Counted from the stretch's first letter, positions 1-9,694 are shown. The stretch: DNA of 64,000 nucleotides from Acidobacteriota bacterium (GCA_020199775.1 JAIVJZ010000040.1:806001-870000), one strand, 5' to 3'. Numbers and translations are program-made. The notes: generated from the letters alone by a model not told the origin.

Positions 1-2
1 TG

Positions 3-800
3 GGCAACGGCTCGTACTCCGACTACAACGGCCTCCAAGTGGAAGTCCGCAAGCGTCTGAGCGACGGCTTCTTCTATCAGGTCAACTACACGTTCAGCAA
101 AGCGTTCACCGATTTCGAGGGCAGCCAGACGAACTTCCAGGGTCTCCTCGATCTCAACACGGGCGGCGCGGTCGAGAAGCGGCGCAGCGCGAACGACGTG
201 ACGCACGTCTTCAAGGCCAACGGCGTGTACGAACTGCCCTTCGGCCCCGGCAAGCGTTTCCTGAACTTCGACGGCTTCGCCGGCAAGCTGTTCGGCGGCT
301 TCCAGTTGAGCGGTATCTACCGTCAACAGACCGGACGCCCCATCAACATCGTGTCGGCGCGCGGCACGCTGAACCGCGCCGGACGCTCTACGGTCAACAC
401 GGTCAACACCAACCTGTCCATTCAGGAGTTGCAGTCGCGTGTGGGTCTGTTCTTCAACCCCACCACCGGCCGCCCGCAGTTGTTCGACCCCGCGGTCGTC
501 GGCGCGGACGGACGCGCTAACCCGGCGTTCTTCCAGAACCCCGGCGCGGGCCAGCTCGGCACGCTCCAGCAGACGCCCGTTAGCGGCCCCGGCTTCTGGG
601 TCGCGGACATGGCTCTCATCAAGCGCACGCGCATCACCGAGAGCACCAACATCGAGTTGCGCCTCGAGGCGTTCAACGTCTTCAACCACACCAACTTCTC
701 GGTGGCTGAGACGCAGAACATCAACAGCGCGGACTTCGGGCGTATTACTTCGACGTTCGATCCGCGCATCCTTCAGTTCGCGTTCAAGTTCAACTTCTAA
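3..800 (+). CDS. Oar-like TonB-dependent receptor, C-terminal part (cut by window edge)
   Basis: This is the C-terminal part of an outer-membrane beta-barrel protein; the reading frame is open to the left edge, so the true start lies outside. The sequence begins with GNGSYSDYNGLQVEVRKR and YQVNYTFSKAF, and ends in the strand LQFAFKFNF with a terminal aromatic, as expected for a barrel protein handled by the BAM machinery. The segment RLEAFNVFNHTNF is typical of Oar/carboxypeptidase-regulatory-like TonB receptors. The complete receptor at 30676-33921 has the same closing motifs (ALIEAFNLFNRANV and a final aromatic). A strong hairpin follows the stop codon. The substrate cannot be told from the sequence. 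Confidence 0.85.
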   Translation, partial: GNGSYSDYNGLQVEVRKRLSDGFFYQVNYTFSKAFTDFEGSQTNFQGLLDLNTGGAVEKRRSANDVTHVFKANGVYELPFGPGKRFLNFDGFAGKLFGGFQLSGIYRQQTGRPINIVSARGTLNRAGRSTVNTVNTNLSIQELQSRVGLFFNPTTGRPQLFDPAVVGADGRANPAFFQNPGAGQLGTLQQTPVSGPGFWVADMALIKRTRITESTNIELRLEAFNVFNHTNFSVAETQNINSADFGRITSTFDPRILQFAFKFNF

Positions 801-862
801 ACCGTGTCGGACAGGGACAAGCCCGAATCCGCAACCGTTTAGTTTTATGCGATAAGCACTTT

Positions 863-896
863 CGGGCGTTGTCTCCTCAAACGGAGACAACGCCCG
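863..896 (+). terminator. Rho-independent terminator after the TonB receptor
   Basis: A perfect 14-bp inverted repeat (863-876 with 883-896) has a 6-nt loop and is followed by ATCTTTAT. It lies 60 bases after the receptor stop codon and before the next gene. Confidence 0.8.
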
Positions 897-959
897 ATCT
901 TTATCCGCTGTTCCAACCGGCCTCGCCTTCGACGCCGACCATAATCGACGGAGGTTATA

Positions 960-1868
960 ATGAAGCATACTCGCACTCGCGCCCACGCGCTCACGCGTGC
1001 GTTCTTGTTCGCCCTACTCTGCCTGACCGCCGCCGCCCCCGCGGCGAGCCGCGCCGCCGCCGCCACAGCCACGCCGGATAAAGAGAAGATGAAGCCCGAA
1101 GAGGTGGTGGCGAAACATCTGGAATCAATCGGCACGGCCGAGGCGCGCCAAGCCGTCCGCAACCTCGTCGCGAGCGGCACGGTGGTCTTCAGCATCCGCT
1201 CCGGCGGGAAAGGGCAGACCGGCGGGGCGTCTCTCATTGCGTCCGAGGGCCAGATGAGTTTGCTCAAGATGGTGTTCCAATCGTCGCCCACCTACCCGCA
1301 CGAACTGTTCAGTTACGACGGGAAGAATTTCGGCGCGTTGCACCTGCGCGCCGGCGCGCGCTCACCGCTCGGCGAGTTCTTCATGAGCCACGACACGATC
1401 TTCAAACAGGGACTTCTCGGCGGCACGCTCTCGACGGCGTGGCCGCTCCTGAATCTGGCGGGCAAGAACCCCAAGTTGGATTACGAAGGCACGAAGAAGA
1501 TCGGTGATCGGCAGACGCACGAACTGCGCTACATGCCGCGCAAGGGGTCGGACATGAAGATCAAACTCTTCTTCGACGCGGAGACGTTCCAACACGTGCG
1601 CACCGAGTACGAGCACACGCTCGCCGCCGCGCTCGGCGGGCGCATCTCGACCGGCGGGGCGAGCACGGGCAAGAACGAAGTTCGTTACAAACTGGTGGAA
1701 GACTTCTCCGATTTCAAGAAGGAAGGCAACTTGACGCTGCCGCACACTTACAAAATCGCGTTGAGCGTCCAAGGCCCGATCATCACCTTGCAGGATTGGG
1801 TTTTCGAGTTGACGCAGTTCGCCTTCAACCAGCAACTCAACCCAAAAGACTTCACGCCGGAAACTTAA
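960..1868 (+). CDS. Secreted protein of unknown function
   Basis: The 302-residue product starts with a basic stretch and a hydrophobic run (RAFLFALLCLTAAAPAAS, about residues 13-30), so export by Sec is likely. A good ribosome site (GGAGG) precedes the ATG. The mature part begins with a helical segment (EEVVAKHLESIG) followed by a beta-rich region with alternating strands (KIGDRQTHELRYMPRK, DMKIKLFFDAETFQHVRTEY). This pattern resembles LolA/LppX-like lipoprotein-carrier folds and outer-membrane lipoprotein-sorting proteins found in Acidobacteriota, but I recognise no specific family. It stands alone between two terminators and is probably monocistronic. Confidence 0.75.
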   Translation: MKHTRTRAHALTRAFLFALLCLTAAAPAASRAAAATATPDKEKMKPEEVVAKHLESIGTAEARQAVRNLVASGTVVFSIRSGGKGQTGGASLIASEGQMSLLKMVFQSSPTYPHELFSYDGKNFGALHLRAGARSPLGEFFMSHDTIFKQGLLGGTLSTAWPLLNLAGKNPKLDYEGTKKIGDRQTHELRYMPRKGSDMKIKLFFDAETFQHVRTEYEHTLAAALGGRISTGGASTGKNEVRYKLVEDFSDFKKEGNLTLPHTYKIALSVQGPIITLQDWVFELTQFAFNQQLNPKDFTPET

Positions 1869-1907
1869 CGCCGACCTCCCGCTCGGCCTCAGTCGAACGC
1901 GCAAAAC

Positions 1908-1938
1908 GAAGGGGCAGACCATTCGGGTCTGCCCCTTC
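1908..1938. terminator. Bidirectional terminator
   Basis: A perfect 13-bp inverted repeat (1908-1920 with 1926-1938) with a 5-nt loop lies between two convergent genes. AAAAC on the left and TTCAAACG on the right give only short U runs in either direction. Confidence 0.65.
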
Positions 1939-1991
1939 AAACGTTAGCGCGCGACCTTGCAAGTCGCCGCGGCCGAAACCTCTTTTTCCCT

Positions 1992-3329
1992 TTAAGCGAA
2001 GAGGCGCGCGAAGCCTTCAAAGTCGAGCGCGCGGACGGGCAGGCCGAGTCGTCGTTGTAATTCTTCGTGCGTCGTGCCGTCGAGCATGATGGGTTCGTCG
2101 CTCTTGAAGGCCACGCTCGGAAGAATGACGAAGCCGCCCTCGATTTTATCGCGCGCGGCGAGCACGTCGCGTCCCGTCATCAACCCGGCGACGACGATGT
2201 CAGGCCCGAAGTAGTCGTTCTCGACCGCCGCGATGCGAAGCCGCGTGCCGAAACGCTCGTTCAAATTCGCGATCAAATCGGTCAGCACGGGCGCGAACAG
2301 TTTTCCGGTAAGGATCGTGCCGTCAATATTCGCGGCGTCCGTGGGCGGGCGGCGTGCGAGTTTGCGTTCGAGGCGGCGGAAGTCTTCGTCAAAGGAGCGC
2401 ACCATGCCGACGCCGTCTTCGATCTGCGGGTAGTCGCCGTAGTGCCGCCGCGAGGGAACATTCATCCCGGCGCGCAGGTAAAACTCGTCGCCGAGAAAGG
2501 CGAAGTTTGTGCCGAGCCGCGCGTGCAACTCGCGCTGCAACGATTTCACCTGCCGGATCGTCCGGCGGCAAAACTCCGGCGTGACGGGCGTGAGCCGCGC
2601 GTCGGTGTTGTAGCGCGTGAGGCCGAGCGGCACGATGGCGACGCTACGCACGAGCGGATAGTCTGCGGCCAAGTCTCTGACGGTGCGCTCCAAAATCTCG
2701 CCGTCGTTGATCTCCGGGCACAGCACGACCTGCGCGTGAATCTCGATGCGGGCGTCAAGCATGCGCCGCATCTTCGAGCGAATGTCGGCGCGCTTTTTAT
2801 CCACGCCGAGCAGGTAGGCGCGCACGTCCAGATCGGTCGCGTGGACGGAGACATACTGCGGCGTGAGGCGTTGTTCGATGACGCGCCGCATCTCGGCCTC
2901 CGTGATCGAGGTGAGCGTCGTGTAATTGCCGTAGAGGAACGAGAGGCGCACGTCTTCGTCGCGGAATGAGAGCGCGGGGCGCGCGTCGGGCGGGTTGCCG
3001 TGGCAGAAGCAGAAGAGGCACTCGTTGGCACACTGGCGCGGCACGATGTTCTCAAACTGCAACCCGAAATCCTCGCCCTCGCCGCGCTCGATCTCCAACT
3101 CCCACTCCTCGCCGTTTCGCTTCAACACGTCGAGCGTCAGTTCGGTCTCGCCGCCGGTCTGGAAACGGAAGTCGAGGTAGTCGCGCACGGCGCGCCCGTT
3201 GACGCGCAGGATGCGGTCGCCCGCTTCGAGTTCCAACTCGGCGGCGAGGCTCGCGGGCGCGACCTCCGAGACTTCGACGCCGCGGCGGCGAATCTGCGTG
3301 ATGGCTGGGGTGACGGCGAATTCGTACAT
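1992..3329 (-). CDS. DUF512-family PDZ/iron-sulfur (radical-SAM-like) protein
   Basis: The 445-residue protein starts with a PDZ-like domain (about residues 15-70, with APASLAAELELEAGDRILRV) followed by a CX3CX2C iron-sulfur motif (C100, C104, C107 in QCANECLFCFCHG). The C-terminal half holds the DUF512 domain (GTILTGKLFAPVLTDLIANL and VAGLMTGRDVLAA). Cyanobacterial homologues are called putative FeS-containing oxidoreductases, and the cysteine spacing and TIM-barrel-like layout suggest a radical SAM origin. The reaction is unknown. It is transcribed alone toward a bidirectional terminator. The ATG at 3329 lacks a strong ribosome site, but the N-terminus MYEFAV fits directly onto the PDZ domain. 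Confidence 0.85.
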   Translation of the reverse strand: MYEFAVTPAITQIRRRGVEVSEVAPASLAAELELEAGDRILRVNGRAVRDYLDFRFQTGGETELTLDVLKRNGEEWELEIERGEGEDFGLQFENIVPRQCANECLFCFCHGNPPDARPALSFRDEDVRLSFLYGNYTTLTSITEAEMRRVIEQRLTPQYVSVHATDLDVRAYLLGVDKKRADIRSKMRRMLDARIEIHAQVVLCPEINDGEILERTVRDLAADYPLVRSVAIVPLGLTRYNTDARLTPVTPEFCRRTIRQVKSLQRELHARLGTNFAFLGDEFYLRAGMNVPSRRHYGDYPQIEDGVGMVRSFDEDFRRLERKLARRPPTDAANIDGTILTGKLFAPVLTDLIANLNERFGTRLRIAAVENDYFGPDIVVAGLMTGRDVLAARDKIEGGFVILPSVAFKSDEPIMLDGTTHEELQRRLGLPVRALDFEGFARLFA

Positions 3330-3493
3330 CTTAAATCAACAACTCTCAAGTCGGGGCTGACAGGCCGAAATTTTCGACCCAAGCGAAACGAATAGTATCG
3401 TCTATCGCGGCGGGGGATTCAACTCGCTAATGCGTCAAAACGCCGCATCGGGGTGGTGCAATCTGACCGCCCGGTCTGCCAGAATGATGCCTG

Positions 3494-3523
3494 TTGACAA
3501 CTCCGCGCGCCGCCCTCTAAGGT
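3494..3523 (+). promoter_or_regulatory. Possible sigma-70 promoter in the 3330-3746 gap
   Basis: A perfect TTGACA (3494-3499) is followed after 18 bases by TAAGGT (3518-3523), a weak -10 match. It would give a leader of about 215 bases before the receiver gene. The rest of the 417-base gap shows no convincing gene. Confidence 0.3.
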
Positions 3524-3746
3524 ATTTCAACCGGCCGGAATCCACGGCCGTCTCCCCACACTCTTCCCGATTTTACGCCAAGCCTTCTATTCGCCCGAAC
3601 TTGCGCGCTGTCAACTGAAGCGGCCTGTCCGCGTTGTCGCTTCCAGACCGGAAGGCGACGCGCGCGGGCACGCGGCTTGCCACTAAAACATCCAGAATCG
3701 CCGCCGCCTAAGCGGCCGAGCGTCGCAGAGGAATTTGCATTTAACA

Positions 3747-4181
3747 ATGAGCATGCCTGAGACAGTTCTCGACCAACCGGTCGCGCCCGCCACTCCCCCA
3801 CCAATTCCCGCCAAGCCGACCGTCCTGCTCGCCGAAGACGACGCGGCGGTGCGCCGTTATCTCGAAGTCATCCTGCGCCGCGCGGGCTACACGGTGATCT
3901 GCGCCGCCAACGGGCTCGAAGCGATCAAGGCCGCGATGTCGTCAAAAGTCGATGTCGTGGTGACGGACGCTCTGATGCCGCACCTGAGCGGGCACGAACT
4001 CTGCCGTTACCTGCGCGCCCGCCCACACCTCGCCCGCATCCCCGTCCTGCTCCTGAGCGGACTCGAACCGAATGTCGTCGAACCCTCGACCAGCGTGTAT
4101 GCCGACGCGCATCTGACCAAGCCCGTCCGCCCCGAAGATTTCACAGACTGTCTCGCGCGCCTGCTCGCGGCGAACAACTGA
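3747..4181 (+). CDS. CheY-like single-domain response regulator
   Basis: The product (144 residues from the ATG at 3747) is one receiver domain after a proline-rich lead of about 24 residues. The acidic pocket E30-D31-D32 (LLAEDDAA), phosphoacceptor D74 (VVTDALMP), S104 (LLLSG) and K125 (LTKPV) are all present, so it should be phosphorylated. There is no output domain and no adjacent histidine kinase, so its partner is elsewhere. A TTG at 3735 in the same frame lies closer to the purine-rich AGAGGA, and an ATG at 3753 is also possible; the start is therefore uncertain by a few codons. Confidence 0.85.
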   Translation: MSMPETVLDQPVAPATPPPIPAKPTVLLAEDDAAVRRYLEVILRRAGYTVICAANGLEAIKAAMSSKVDVVVTDALMPHLSGHELCRYLRARPHLARIPVLLLSGLEPNVVEPSTSVYADAHLTKPVRPEDFTDCLARLLAANN

Positions 4182-4250
4182 TCCGACTTTTCCGGCGAAC
4201 CCTTTATGCCAAAGACGCGGTAGAAGTTACCGACCTGTCTCCGAAAAATG

Positions 4251-4287
4251 AAAGAGGCCGCCCTGCGAACAACAGGGCGGCCTCTTT
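4251..4287. terminator. Bidirectional terminator between receiver gene and ald
   Basis: A perfect 15-bp stem (4251-4265 with 4273-4287) has a 7-nt loop. A-rich and T-rich flanks let it serve both converging genes. Confidence 0.85.
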
Positions 4288-4351
4288 ACGTGTGATTAAC
4301 CGGCGACGCCGGGAGACGGAGAGAGCGCGCGGACTGGAGCGCACGGCCGGT

Positions 4352-5488
4352 CTAAACTCTTGCCGTAGACTTCGCGCCGAGCATCTCGTCGAACGGCGAG
4401 TATTCGAGATTCTGCGCCTGCGCGACGGCTTCGTAGGTCAACTTCCCGGCGTAGGTGTTGACGCCCGCTTTGAGGCCGGGGTCGCTCGCGACCGCGGCGA
4501 GGAAGCCTCTGTTCGCCAGTTTCAAAGTGTAGGGCAGGGTCGCATTCGTCAACGCGAAGGTCGAGGTGCGCGGCACTGCGCCCGGCATGTTGGCGACGCA
4601 ATAATGGAGCACGCCCTCGACGTAGTAGGTCGGGTCGCTGTGCGTCGTCGGGTGCGTCGTCTCGATGCACCCGCCCTGATCCACCGCCACATCGACGATG
4701 ACCGCGCCGTTCGGCACTTTCTTCAACATCTCGCGCGTGATCAGTTTCGGCGCGGCCGCGCCGGGGACGAGCACCGCGCCGACGATCAAATCGGCCTCCG
4801 AGATCGCGCCCTGAATGGCGTAGGCCGAAGAGGCGAGCGTCGTGATGCGCGACAGGAAGATGTCGTCGAGTTCGCGCAGCCGATCCAGATTGTTGTCAAT
4901 GATCGTGACGCGTGCGCCTAAGCCCACGGCCATCTTCGCGGAGTTCGTGCCGACGACGCCGCCGCCGATGATGACGACCTTCGCCGCCGGGACTCCCGGC
5001 ACGCCGCCCAGCAGCACGCCGCGCCCGCCGCTCATCTTCTCAAGATATTGCGCGCCCACCTGAATCGCCATGCGCCCCGCCACCTCCGACATCGGCGTCA
5101 GGAGCGGGAGCGTCCCCTTCCTGTCCGTGATCGTCTCGTAGGCGATGCCCGTCACTTTGCGTTCGAGCAGTTGGCGTGTGAGTTCGAGATCGGGCGCGAG
5201 GTGCAGGTAGGTAAAGAGCAGTTGGCCTTCGCGCATGCGCGGGTACTCGGGCGCGACCGGCTCTTTCACCTTCACGATCATCTCGCCCCGCGTCCACACC
5301 TCGTCCGCCGTCTCTAAGATGGTCGCGCCCGCGCGCTCGTACAGCATGTCCTCGAAGCCCGACCCTTCGCCCGCGCCCCGCTCGACGACGACCTGATGCC
5401 CGGCGTCCACCAGCGCGCGCACGCCCGCCGGCGTCATCCCGACGCGGTATTCGTTGTCTTTGATCTCTTTAGGGAGTCCGACTAGCAC
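4352..5488 (-). CDS. ald: Alanine dehydrogenase
   Basis: Alanine dehydrogenase interconverts L-alanine and pyruvate plus ammonium with NAD. The N-terminus [20 protein letters not shown] is the family signature with the substrate-binding arginine and lysine region. The Rossmann segment [20 protein letters not shown] and a following acidic position bind [17 protein letters not shown] and [15 protein letters not shown] segments are also conserved. I chose the GTG at 5488 because GGAG (5501-5498) lies 9 bases upstream and homologues begin at this VLVG/MIIG position; a TTG at 5503 would add five residues but overlaps that ribosome site. The length of 378 residues is normal. Confidence 0.93.
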   Translation of the reverse strand: MLVGLPKEIKDNEYRVGMTPAGVRALVDAGHQVVVERGAGEGSGFEDMLYERAGATILETADEVWTRGEMIVKVKEPVAPEYPRMREGQLLFTYLHLAPDLELTRQLLERKVTGIAYETITDRKGTLPLLTPMSEVAGRMAIQVGAQYLEKMSGGRGVLLGGVPGVPAAKVVIIGGGVVGTNSAKMAVGLGARVTIIDNNLDRLRELDDIFLSRITTLASSAYAIQGAISEADLIVGAVLVPGAAAPKLITREMLKKVPNGAVIVDVAVDQGGCIETTHPTTHSDPTYYVEGVLHYCVANMPGAVPRTSTFALTNATLPYTLKLANRGFLAAVASDPGLKAGVNTYAGKLTYEAVAQAQNLEYSPFDEMLGAKSTARV

Positions 5489-5596
5489 TTTGCTTTTCTC
5501 CAATCGTTAGAAAATTCGGTCGGGTGAAAATCAAGGGCGCGAAGACAACTGTCCTCGCGATCAATTCGCCGGACGGCGACCGAACAACGATCCGGC

Positions 5597-6082
5597 TCAG
5601 GCGTCTTCGTTCAAACGGCGGCGCATGTAATCGGCCAAGTCCGCCCCGCGCGAATTCGCCAGCACCGCTTCAAGCCACGCCTCGCGCTCGAAACATTGCA
5701 CGCGCAAATCCCAGACGCAGACGGACAAACCCGTCGCTGTAATCTCAGGTAAATCTTTTAACTCTTCGGAAGGCGCGGCGAAGACGTGATGATGCAACTC
5801 GTTCTCATCAGCCCACCAATCGACAAAGACGAAATTCGCTCCGCGCCCGTCATGCACGCCGATGAACCCGACGCCGTACCGCCCGTCTTCGTCAGGCGGG
5901 AAGGGTAGGCATTGCCACGCGATCCGTTTCGCCGTCTCGACCAGTTCCGCTCTCGGCGTAGGACGCCGGTAAGCGATGCCGTAAATCTTCATTCGCCATC
6001 CGGTATCCTGCCACTCTTCGAGGAAGCGAATCGGACGCGGTTCGTAAGGCTCTCGCAGCTTGAGCATCCGGTGCACACTCAC
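5597..6082 (-). CDS. Conserved hypothetical protein
   Basis: This 161-residue soluble protein has no signal peptide. It contains well-ordered, conserved-looking stretches (MKIYGIAYRRPTPRAELVE, GVGFIGVHDGRGANFVFVDW, ENELHHHVF, CVWDLRVQCFEREAW) but I cannot assign a function. A histidine triplet in ELHHHVF and the D/E-rich surroundings could bind a metal; that is speculation. It lies 9 bases after the aldehyde dehydrogenase start on the same strand, but 108 bases before ald. The start may be the GTG at 6082, the GTG at 6076, or an ATG a few codons later. Confidence 0.7.
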   Translation of the reverse strand: MSVHRMLKLREPYEPRPIRFLEEWQDTGWRMKIYGIAYRRPTPRAELVETAKRIAWQCLPFPPDEDGRYGVGFIGVHDGRGANFVFVDWWADENELHHHVFAAPSEELKDLPEITATGLSVCVWDLRVQCFEREAWLEAVLANSRGADLADYMRRRLNEDA

Positions 6083-6091
6083 GCACGCCGC

Positions 6092-7702
6092 TTATTCAAA
6101 TTTCACTTCGTCGATCTGCGCGCGCTGCAACTTGCCGCTGTAGTCAACGTAGACGGATTTCCACTCGGTGAAGATGTCTAAGACCTGCGTGCCCGCTTCG
6201 CGGTGGCCGTTGCCGGTGGCCTTCGTGCCGCCGAAGGGCAGGTGGACTTCCGCGCCGATGGTCGAAGAGTTGACGTAGAAGATGCCCGTGTACATGTCGT
6301 TCATCGCGTGGAACGCGCGGTTCACGTCCTGCGTGTAGATCGCCGCCGACAGGCCGTAGCGCACGCCGTTCGCGATCTCGACCGCTTCTTCCAGATTGTT
6401 CGTCGGGATGACGGCCGTGACGGGGCCGAAAATCTCTTCCTGCGCGATGCGCATCGCGGGCGCAACGTCCGTGAAAACGGTCGGCTCGATGAAGTAGCCG
6501 TGGGCGTGCGCGCCCGTGTCCAGACGCTTGCCGCCCGTCGCGAGTCGTGCGCCGTCCTCGCGCTCGCCGATTTCGATGTAGCCGAGAATTTTGTGTACGG
6601 CGTCGGCGTTGATCACCGGCCCCATGTCCGTGTTCGCGTCCGCGCCGTCGCCGATGCGCAAAGTTTCGGCGCGCTCGACCAATTTCTGCGTGAACTTTTT
6701 ATAGACCTTCTTGTGGACGACGATGCGCGACGAGGCGGTGCAGCGTTGGCCGGAAGTGCCGAACGCGCCCCACACCGCGCCCTCGACGGCGAGGTCGATG
6801 TCGGCGTCGTCCATCACGATGATGACGTTCTTGCCGCCGAGTTCGAGCGAGCAGATGGCGTTACGGTCGGCGCACGCGCCCGCGATGAGTCGTCCCGTCT
6901 CGGTCGAACCCGTGAAGGAGATCAGCCGCACGTCGCGGTGTTCGGTCAGGGGCTTGCCCGCCGCCGCACCGTAGCCCGTCACCATGTTGACGACGCCGCG
7001 CGGCACGCCCGCCTCTTCGCACGCTTTGATCAAATTGTAGGTCGAGAGCGGCGTGTCTTCGGCGGGTTTGATGACGACCGTGTTGCCGCACACGAGCGCG
7101 GGGATGAGTTTCCAAGAAGGGATCGCCATCGGGAAATTCCACGGCGTGATCAGGCCGCACAGGCCGACGGGCTGGCGCACGCACATGGCGAACTTGTCGG
7201 GCATCTCGGCGGGCGTCGTGTAGCCGTGCAGGCGTCGGCCTTCGCCCGCCGTGTAGAAGGTGCAATCAATCGCCTCCTGCACGTCGCCGCCGGTCTCCTT
7301 CAAGACCTTGCCCATCTCGCGCGTCATGTCGGCGGCGTGCGAATCTTTGTCGCGGATGAGGATGTTGCCGAGGCGGAAGAGAATCTCGGCGCGGCGCGGC
7401 GCGGGCATCCGCCGCCAGCCTTCCGCCGCCGCCTTCGCCGCCGCGACGGCGCGATCTACGTCATCCGCGTTGGAGACGGGAAAGCGTCCCACGACATCGC
7501 GCGTGTCCGCCGGGTTGACGTTCTCGAAATACTCGCCGCCCGAGGCCGCAACCCACTCGCCGCCGATGTAGTTGCTATAAGTTTTGACGGACGCGCGTGC
7601 GCCGCCCCTGCTGCCGTTACCGTTGCCGCGCGCGCCTGCTGCCGTCGCCGCGCGCACGCCCTTTTTCGTCGTCCGGCTTAACGCTTTTTTCGCCTGTGCC
7701 AT
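6092..7702 (-). CDS. NAD(P)-dependent aldehyde dehydrogenase
   Basis: The product oxidises an aldehyde to a carboxylate. Key residues are visible: the N169-type asparagine in [13 protein letters not shown], the general base in [11 protein letters not shown], the catalytic cysteine in [12 protein letters not shown], and [11 protein letters not shown] near the C-terminus. The sequence resembles the alpha-ketoglutaric semialdehyde/succinic semialdehyde group, but the substrate cannot be fixed. An odd feature is the N-terminal extension of about 40 residues rich in K, R, A and G before the usual start ([13 protein letters not shown]); no obvious ribosome site marks either the ATG at 7702 or an internal start. 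A long heptad hairpin repeat lies directly upstream of its start. Confidence 0.9.
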   Translation of the reverse strand: MAQAKKALSRTTKKGVRAATAAGARGNGNGSRGGARASVKTYSNYIGGEWVAASGGEYFENVNPADTRDVVGRFPVSNADDVDRAVAAAKAAAEGWRRMPAPRRAEILFRLGNILIRDKDSHAADMTREMGKVLKETGGDVQEAIDCTFYTAGEGRRLHGYTTPAEMPDKFAMCVRQPVGLCGLITPWNFPMAIPSWKLIPALVCGNTVVIKPAEDTPLSTYNLIKACEEAGVPRGVVNMVTGYGAAAGKPLTEHRDVRLISFTGSTETGRLIAGACADRNAICSLELGGKNVIIVMDDADIDLAVEGAVWGAFGTSGQRCTASSRIVVHKKVYKKFTQKLVERAETLRIGDGADANTDMGPVINADAVHKILGYIEIGEREDGARLATGGKRLDTGAHAHGYFIEPTVFTDVAPAMRIAQEEIFGPVTAVIPTNNLEEAVEIANGVRYGLSAAIYTQDVNRAFHAMNDMYTGIFYVNSSTIGAEVHLPFGGTKATGNGHREAGTQVLDIFTEWKSVYVDYSGKLQRAQIDEVKFE

Positions 7703-7710
7703 AAGTAGAA

Positions 7711-7791
7711 TTTCAAGTTTCAGGTTGCAGGTTTCAAGTTAAAGAACTGTTGAACCTCAGTCCTGAAACTTGAAACCTGCAACCTGAAACT
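7711..7791. repeat. Heptad hairpin element A (GAAACTT family)
   Basis: The left arm holds 7-nt units TTTCAAG, TTTCAGG, TTGCAGG, TTTCAAG (7711-7738). The right arm (7765-7791) is the reverse complement, giving a perfect 25-bp stem (7716-7740 with 7767-7791) around a loop starting AAAGAAC. The element reaches into the stop codon of the HtrA gene. It shares its units and loop start with element F (21044-21153). Confidence 0.85.
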
Positions 7792-9410
7792 CATTGATAT
7801 GTGAACTGGATGATCGTCTGGGTGATGAGGTTGCGGCGGTCGAGGAAGGTGACGTTCATCACCACCGCGTCGCCGACCTTGAGATTGTTGATGACGCGCT
7901 CGAACTCGGCCAGCGTGTTGACCGGGATGCGGTTGACGCGCTGGATGACCATGTTCTCGGTGATCTGCGCTTCGAAGGCCAGCCCGCTTTGATCCACGTC
8001 GCGCACCAGCAGTCCGCGCACGCCCTTGAGGTTGCGCTCGTTGGCGAGTTGCGGCGTCAGTTCGCTCAGGGTCAGCCCGAGAGCGGGCCGTTCGGTACTG
8101 CCCGGCTTGCCGGAGTTCGACTTCGGGGTTTCGGGCGTCGGCGTCGGCGTCGCCTCAGCCGCGCTGCGCGGCGGACGCTCGCCCACCGAGACGCTGACGG
8201 TGCGCCGTTCGAGTTGGCCGTTCACGTCGCGCAGGAAAGTCAGTTGCACGGTCTCGCCGACGGGCGTGCTCGCCACCTTGTTGATCAAGTCCTGCGAGTT
8301 GGCGACCGGCTTCGCGTTGAACTCGACGATGATGTCGTTGACCTGAATCCCGGCGGTGCGCGCCGGGCCTTCGCGCACGTCGGTGATGATCGCGCCTTTG
8401 GCGTCCTTCATCCCGTAGACGCGCGCAAACTCGGCCTTCACCGAATCGAGCAGCACGCCGAGGTAGCCGCGTTGGACGCGACCGCCCGCGACGAGTTGAC
8501 GATAGACGAAGCTCGCCTCGTTCGACGGCAGGGCGAAGCCGATGCCGTTGTAGTCGCCGGTCGAGGTGGCGATCTGCGAGTTGATGCCGATGACTTCGCC
8601 GCGCATGTTGACGAGCGGCCCGCCGGAGTTGCCGCGATTGATGGCGGCGTCCGTCTGTAAGAAACGTTGGAAACTGGAAGAGACGGGCGTCGTGCGTTCG
8701 CGCGTCGAGATGATCCCGGCGGTGACGGTCTGGTCGAGACCGAAGGGCGAGCCGACGGCGAGCACCCAGTCGCCCACCTGCGCCTCGTCCGAGTTGCCGA
8801 GTTTCACGGTCGGCAGGTCGCGGACGGGTTCGACTTTGACGACCGCGAGGTCTGTCTCGTCGTCTTCGCCGACGACCCGCCCGCGCATCAGTTCGCCCGA
8901 CTGCAAACGCACCGTGATGCGCGTCGCACCTTCGACGACGTGCTGGTTCGTCAGGATGTAGCCTTTCGGATCGACGATGAAGCCGCTCCCGACGCCGCGC
9001 GACGGGCGTTGCGGCATCTGGCGGCGAAACATCTCCATCAAGGGATTGTCGCCCCCGCCGTCCTTCTCGTCCGAGTCTTCGTCATCGCTGTTGCTGTTAC
9101 CGTTGCCGTTGCCGTTGCCCGCGCCGCGTTCCGCCACCTGCGGCGCGGAGACCGTATCGATGTTGACGACGGCCGGTTCGACGCGTTGCGCGATCTCGGC
9201 GAAGGACGCGGAGAGGGCTTCGGGGGCGCGTGCGTTTTGCGCCATGCGCTGAGAGTCGTTCTGCGCGACGGCGGATCGCCCGGCCAGCATCGCGCCGACG
9301 CCGACGCCCACCACCAGACACGCCAGCGCGAGCGCAGCGATCCACACCCGCAGGCGACGCAAAATCGCCCGCTCCGCCTCATTCGTTTGGCCTTGGGGAA
9401 GTTGATACAT
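7791..9410 (-). CDS. HtrA/DegP-type periplasmic serine protease with two PDZ domains
   Basis: The 539-residue protein has a basic N-terminus and a membrane anchor or uncleaved signal (WIAALALACLVVGVGVGAML, about residues 28-47). The trypsin-like domain shows the catalytic triad: His in LTNQHVVEG, Asp in DETDLAVVKV, and Ser in NRGNSGGPLVNM. Two PDZ domains follow (GYLGVLLDSVKAEF region and ALGLTLSELTPQLA region). Between the anchor and the protease lies a low-complexity stretch of alternating Gly-Asn followed by acidic residues (GNGNGNGNSNSDDEDSDEKD), which may vary in length between strains. The role is envelope protein quality control. The downstream end touches heptad element A. Confidence 0.93.
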   Translation of the reverse strand: MYQLPQGQTNEAERAILRRLRVWIAALALACLVVGVGVGAMLAGRSAVAQNDSQRMAQNARAPEALSASFAEIAQRVEPAVVNIDTVSAPQVAERGAGNGNGNGNSNSDDEDSDEKDGGGDNPLMEMFRRQMPQRPSRGVGSGFIVDPKGYILTNQHVVEGATRITVRLQSGELMRGRVVGEDDETDLAVVKVEPVRDLPTVKLGNSDEAQVGDWVLAVGSPFGLDQTVTAGIISTRERTTPVSSSFQRFLQTDAAINRGNSGGPLVNMRGEVIGINSQIATSTGDYNGIGFALPSNEASFVYRQLVAGGRVQRGYLGVLLDSVKAEFARVYGMKDAKGAIITDVREGPARTAGIQVNDIIVEFNAKPVANSQDLINKVASTPVGETVQLTFLRDVNGQLERRTVSVSVGERPPRSAAEATPTPTPETPKSNSGKPGSTERPALGLTLSELTPQLANERNLKGVRGLLVRDVDQSGLAFEAQITENMVIQRVNRIPVNTLAEFERVINNLKVGDAVVMNVTFLDRRNLITQTIIQFTYQ

Positions 9411-9558
9411 AGAACTTTACCGCCTTTTACCGCTCTTGAAAACATGACGGCCGACGCGCGCCTCATGCGCCCGCCGGTCGCCGCTGGGTTTCGACAGCCA
9501 CGCCTTAAATTGTCCGAAGCCCGTATTCGCGCCCTGATGCGCGAAGCGAAGTCCGTCG

Positions 9559-9587
9559 AGTATAACGAATCGCCGGACGCGCCGCAA
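9559..9587 (-). promoter_or_regulatory. Possible promoter of the HtrA gene
   Basis: On the minus strand TTGCGG (9587-9582) and TATACT (9564-9559) are separated by 17 bases, about 150 bases upstream of the HtrA start codon. The -35 match is only partial. Confidence 0.4.
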
Positions 9588-9665
9588 AGCAACAGGCGCG
9601 CCGAAGCGGCAAATAGCCGACGCGCCGGATACAGACGGGCGTTCATTATCTATCGAACTTTTTTG

Positions 9666-9694
9666 TTGACAGCCTCAAGGGTCAAGAATATGAT
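9666..9694 (+). promoter_or_regulatory. Strong sigma-70-type promoter
   Basis: A perfect TTGACA (9666-9671) is followed by a 17-base spacer and TATGAT (9689-9694). It drives the small secreted peptide gene at 9833 with a leader of about 130 bases. It is one of the best promoter matches I see in the window. Confidence 0.75.

Noticed and set aside
3430..3618. 62-codon open frame in the gap before the receiver gene
   Set aside because: No ribosome site, no recognisable motifs, and composition like random high-GC sequence.
6203..7681. Very long plus-strand frame opposite the aldehyde dehydrogenase
   Set aside because: It is a mirror frame produced by high-GC codon use; the protein is Arg/Asp/His-rich with no family pattern.
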